From: Schlesneria paludicola DSM 18645
GTDB lineage: Bacteria; Planctomycetota; Planctomycetia; Planctomycetales; Planctomycetaceae
Assembly: GCA_945862235.1 (NCBI GenBank)
Contig: CAMAYU010000006.1
Location: forward strand, 1-64,000
DNA length: 64,000 nt
Reading direction: 5' to 3'
Below are positions 62,471 through 64,000 of the stretch, in pieces. The position numbers were made by a program, and so were the translations under genes. Under the pieces are notes generated by a model. It did no database searches. It worked only from the letters and a program-made list of their open reading frames with translations, and had not been told where the DNA came from. Each line of letters begins with the position of its first letter. Position 1 is the first letter of the stretch.

Positions 62471-64000
62471 ATGGACGGCCGAATCAAGGCGATGTTGGCG
62501 TTGACCGGCCTCTGGCTGGCGAACGGCGAAGCCTTGGCCGCTCCGCTGCCAAAGCCGATTGCGACCAACAAGACACGCTTCCGCATCCCCTTCAAATTCG
62601 ACTCGGCCGCGCTCCAACGCATGAACGCCCGCGAGTTGCAATTGCATGTGTCGTCGGATCGCGGACTGACGTGGAGCTGGTCGCAAACGTTGGCTCCCGA
62701 TGGCGGAAAGTTCGAGTACGAAGCGCCCGGCGATGGTGAGTACTGGTTCGCCGTGAAGACGCTCGACGGACGCAATCAACTGCACCCCCAAGTTGGCTCC
62801 TACGAAACCGGGCTGATCGTCGTCGTCGATACGGCTCAACCGCTCTTGGATGTGAAGCTTGAACAAGTCGGCCCCGGCAAAGTTCAGCTATCGTGGCAGG
62901 CCGCCGATGCGAACCTGGATGCTTCGACACTGAAGCTCGAGTACTACCAGCCCGGCAGTGAAGCTTGGGACGTGGTCGAAGTTGCGCCGCGTGCCAGCGG
63001 GCAGACGACATGGAATGTCGCACAACCAGGTAAAGTCACCGTGCGTGGGACCATTGCCGACAGCGCGACCAACGTGGGACGCGGTGAATCGCAATTGCAG
63101 GTTGCTGCGGGTGGCGAGCCGATCTCAAAGCCAAAACCGGCGCGTCGGGTTCCCATCGCGGGCCGCGAAGAGGGTGGAGAACAAGCGGCCCTCGATTTGA
63201 ATCTCGCACCTGCCACGCAACGTTTATCGCCTGATGATCTCGCGGGTTCCCGTCCACCGGCATTTTCACCGGCTGTCGAACTGCCGCCAGGCGGTGGCTC
63301 GTACAACGGCCCGGTCATCACGCCCTTTGGCGGGACCGCGTTCCAGAATGCTCCGGAAAAGTTCGTCTCGGGCAACTCCTCAACAAAGCCCGAGATCACA
63401 CAGGATCGGTGGAACAGCACCCCGGAACCGGTCGTGGCTCAGCCAATGTTGGCACCACGCACCGTGGTCGGTCGGCAGCGGGTGGTGAACACTCGCAAAT
63501 TCCAAGTGGGCTACAAGGTCGAAGATGTCGGGCCATCGGGCATCGGCGGCGTGGAGATGTTCATCACGCAAGACAACGGTCAAAAGTGGTGGAAGTACGG
63601 CGAAGATGCCGACCAGCGCAGCCCGTTTGATGTGGAGGTGCCACAAGACGGCGAGTACGGTTTCGCGATTCGAGTTCGCAGCGGTGCCGGGCTAGTGAAC
63701 GAGCCGCCCCAGCGCGGTGAGTCTCCATCGATCGTCGTGTCCGTGGATCAGACTCCGCCAGCAGTGGAGTTGTTGCCAGTTCAACAAGGCCAGGGTGCAA
63801 CGGCCAATCACCTCCAAATTCGCTGGCGAGTTCGGGACGATCATCCGGCCGAGAAGTCCGTCTCGCTGTATTACGCCTCAAACCGTAACGGCCCCTGGGA
63901 GCCGATCAGCGCGTGGAAAGAGGACAGCGGCAGCTTTGACTGGACGGTTGGCCCCGGTGTTCCTTCGCACCTGTTTGTTCGAGTGATGGCCCGTGACTCA
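62471..64000 (+). CDS. Large secreted protein with repeated beta-sandwich domains (runs off window)
   Basis: The frame is open from ATG 62471 (MDGRIKAMLALTGLWLANGE; GGAGGT 5 nt upstream) to the window end, 510 codons. It starts with a signal peptide ending near ALAAPLPKP. At least three related beta-rich domains follow: LHVSSDRGLTWSWSQTLAPD ... DGEYWFAVKTLDGR; later MFITQDNGQKWWKYGEDADQ ... DGEYGFAIRVRSG; and SLYYASNRNGPWEPISAWKE. Each pairs a 'S(x)DxGxxW' strand with a 'DGEYxFAV' strand, then VDTAQP or VDQTPPAVEL. They are separated by a Pro/Gly linker (~residues 210-300). Envelope or adhesion role is likely; the family is not recognised. Confidence 0.82.
   Translation, partial: MDGRIKAMLALTGLWLANGEALAAPLPKPIATNKTRFRIPFKFDSAALQRMNARELQLHVSSDRGLTWSWSQTLAPDGGKFEYEAPGDGEYWFAVKTLDGRNQLHPQVGSYETGLIVVVDTAQPLLDVKLEQVGPGKVQLSWQAADANLDASTLKLEYYQPGSEAWDVVEVAPRASGQTTWNVAQPGKVTVRGTIADSATNVGRGESQLQVAAGGEPISKPKPARRVPIAGREEGGEQAALDLNLAPATQRLSPDDLAGSRPPAFSPAVELPPGGGSYNGPVITPFGGTAFQNAPEKFVSGNSSTKPEITQDRWNSTPEPVVAQPMLAPRTVVGRQRVVNTRKFQVGYKVEDVGPSGIGGVEMFITQDNGQKWWKYGEDADQRSPFDVEVPQDGEYGFAIRVRSGAGLVNEPPQRGESPSIVVSVDQTPPAVELLPVQQGQGATANHLQIRWRVRDDHPAEKSVSLYYASNRNGPWEPISAWKEDSGSFDWTVGPGVPSHLFVRVMARDS

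Noticed and set aside
62051-62866. 271-codon minus-strand frame at the right end
   Set aside because: It begins inside the secreted-protein gene on the other strand and ends in a hairpin repeat; the product has no recognisable motif.

Overview
The window looks like a chromosomal segment of a planctomycete (Planctomycetota). The evidence is three DUF1501 proteins with twin-arginine leaders, two DUF1549/DUF1553 proteins, a planctomycete cytochrome C/WD40 protein, a sulfatase remnant, a ThuA protein, a planctomycete-type ECF sigma factor and a giant DUF4175-like coiled-coil protein. No rRNA, tRNA, CRISPR array or transposase was recognised.

Layout. (1) 1-7.5 kb, minus strand: a tightly overlapping operon for a group 3b cytosolic NAD(P)-linked [NiFe] hydrogenase. 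In transcription order it is a cyclic-nucleotide-binding-domain protein, hydB (Fe-S), hydG (FAD/NAD), hydD (small), hydA (large), a maturation protease, hypA, hypB and hypF, which runs off the window. (2) 7.6-15.5 kb: a stress or low-oxygen-flavoured set with a universal stress protein, small coiled-coil and unknown proteins, a class I fructose-bisphosphate aldolase, an aminoglycoside-phosphotransferase/AAA fusion (Rv2004c-like architecture), a DUF2238-like membrane protein and an MgtC/SapB protein. (3) 15.5-16.9 kb: a repeat field with no convincing gene. (4) 16.9-32.5 kb: mostly exported planctomycete proteins, with a nucleotidyltransferase pair lying inside a DUF1549-DUF1501 cluster and a decayed sulfatase. 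(5) 32.7-45 kb: SufE, DUF309, ECF sigma factor, HD-domain dNTPase-like protein, lipoprotein, cyanophycinase, cupin, and the giant membrane coiled-coil protein with its small partner. (6) 45.5-53.8 kb: flagellar operon fliL-fliM-fliN-fliO-fliP-fliQ-fliR-flhB-flhA. (7) 53.8-56.6 kb: a methyltransferase-like gene, then broken remnants of a C45 acyltransferase, CheB and two CheW-like proteins. (8) 56.9-64 kb: cytochrome/WD40 protein, DUF1549/DUF1553 protein, DapA-family aldolase and a large secreted protein running off the end.

Two signals stand out. First, the window holds at least ten families of dispersed hairpin (palindromic) repeats. Most lie between genes, but three lie in frame inside coding sequences (hypF, a DUF1549 protein, the giant coiled-coil protein), reminiscent of the palindromic elements of Rickettsia. 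One family occurs as an inverted pair bracketing a single gene. Second, an apparently intact flagellar export/switch operon sits beside decayed chemotaxis genes, and its FliM has no N-terminal CheY-binding motif, which suggests a flagellum or export apparatus uncoupled from chemotaxis. All calls come from reading translations and bases by eye; no database search was run.
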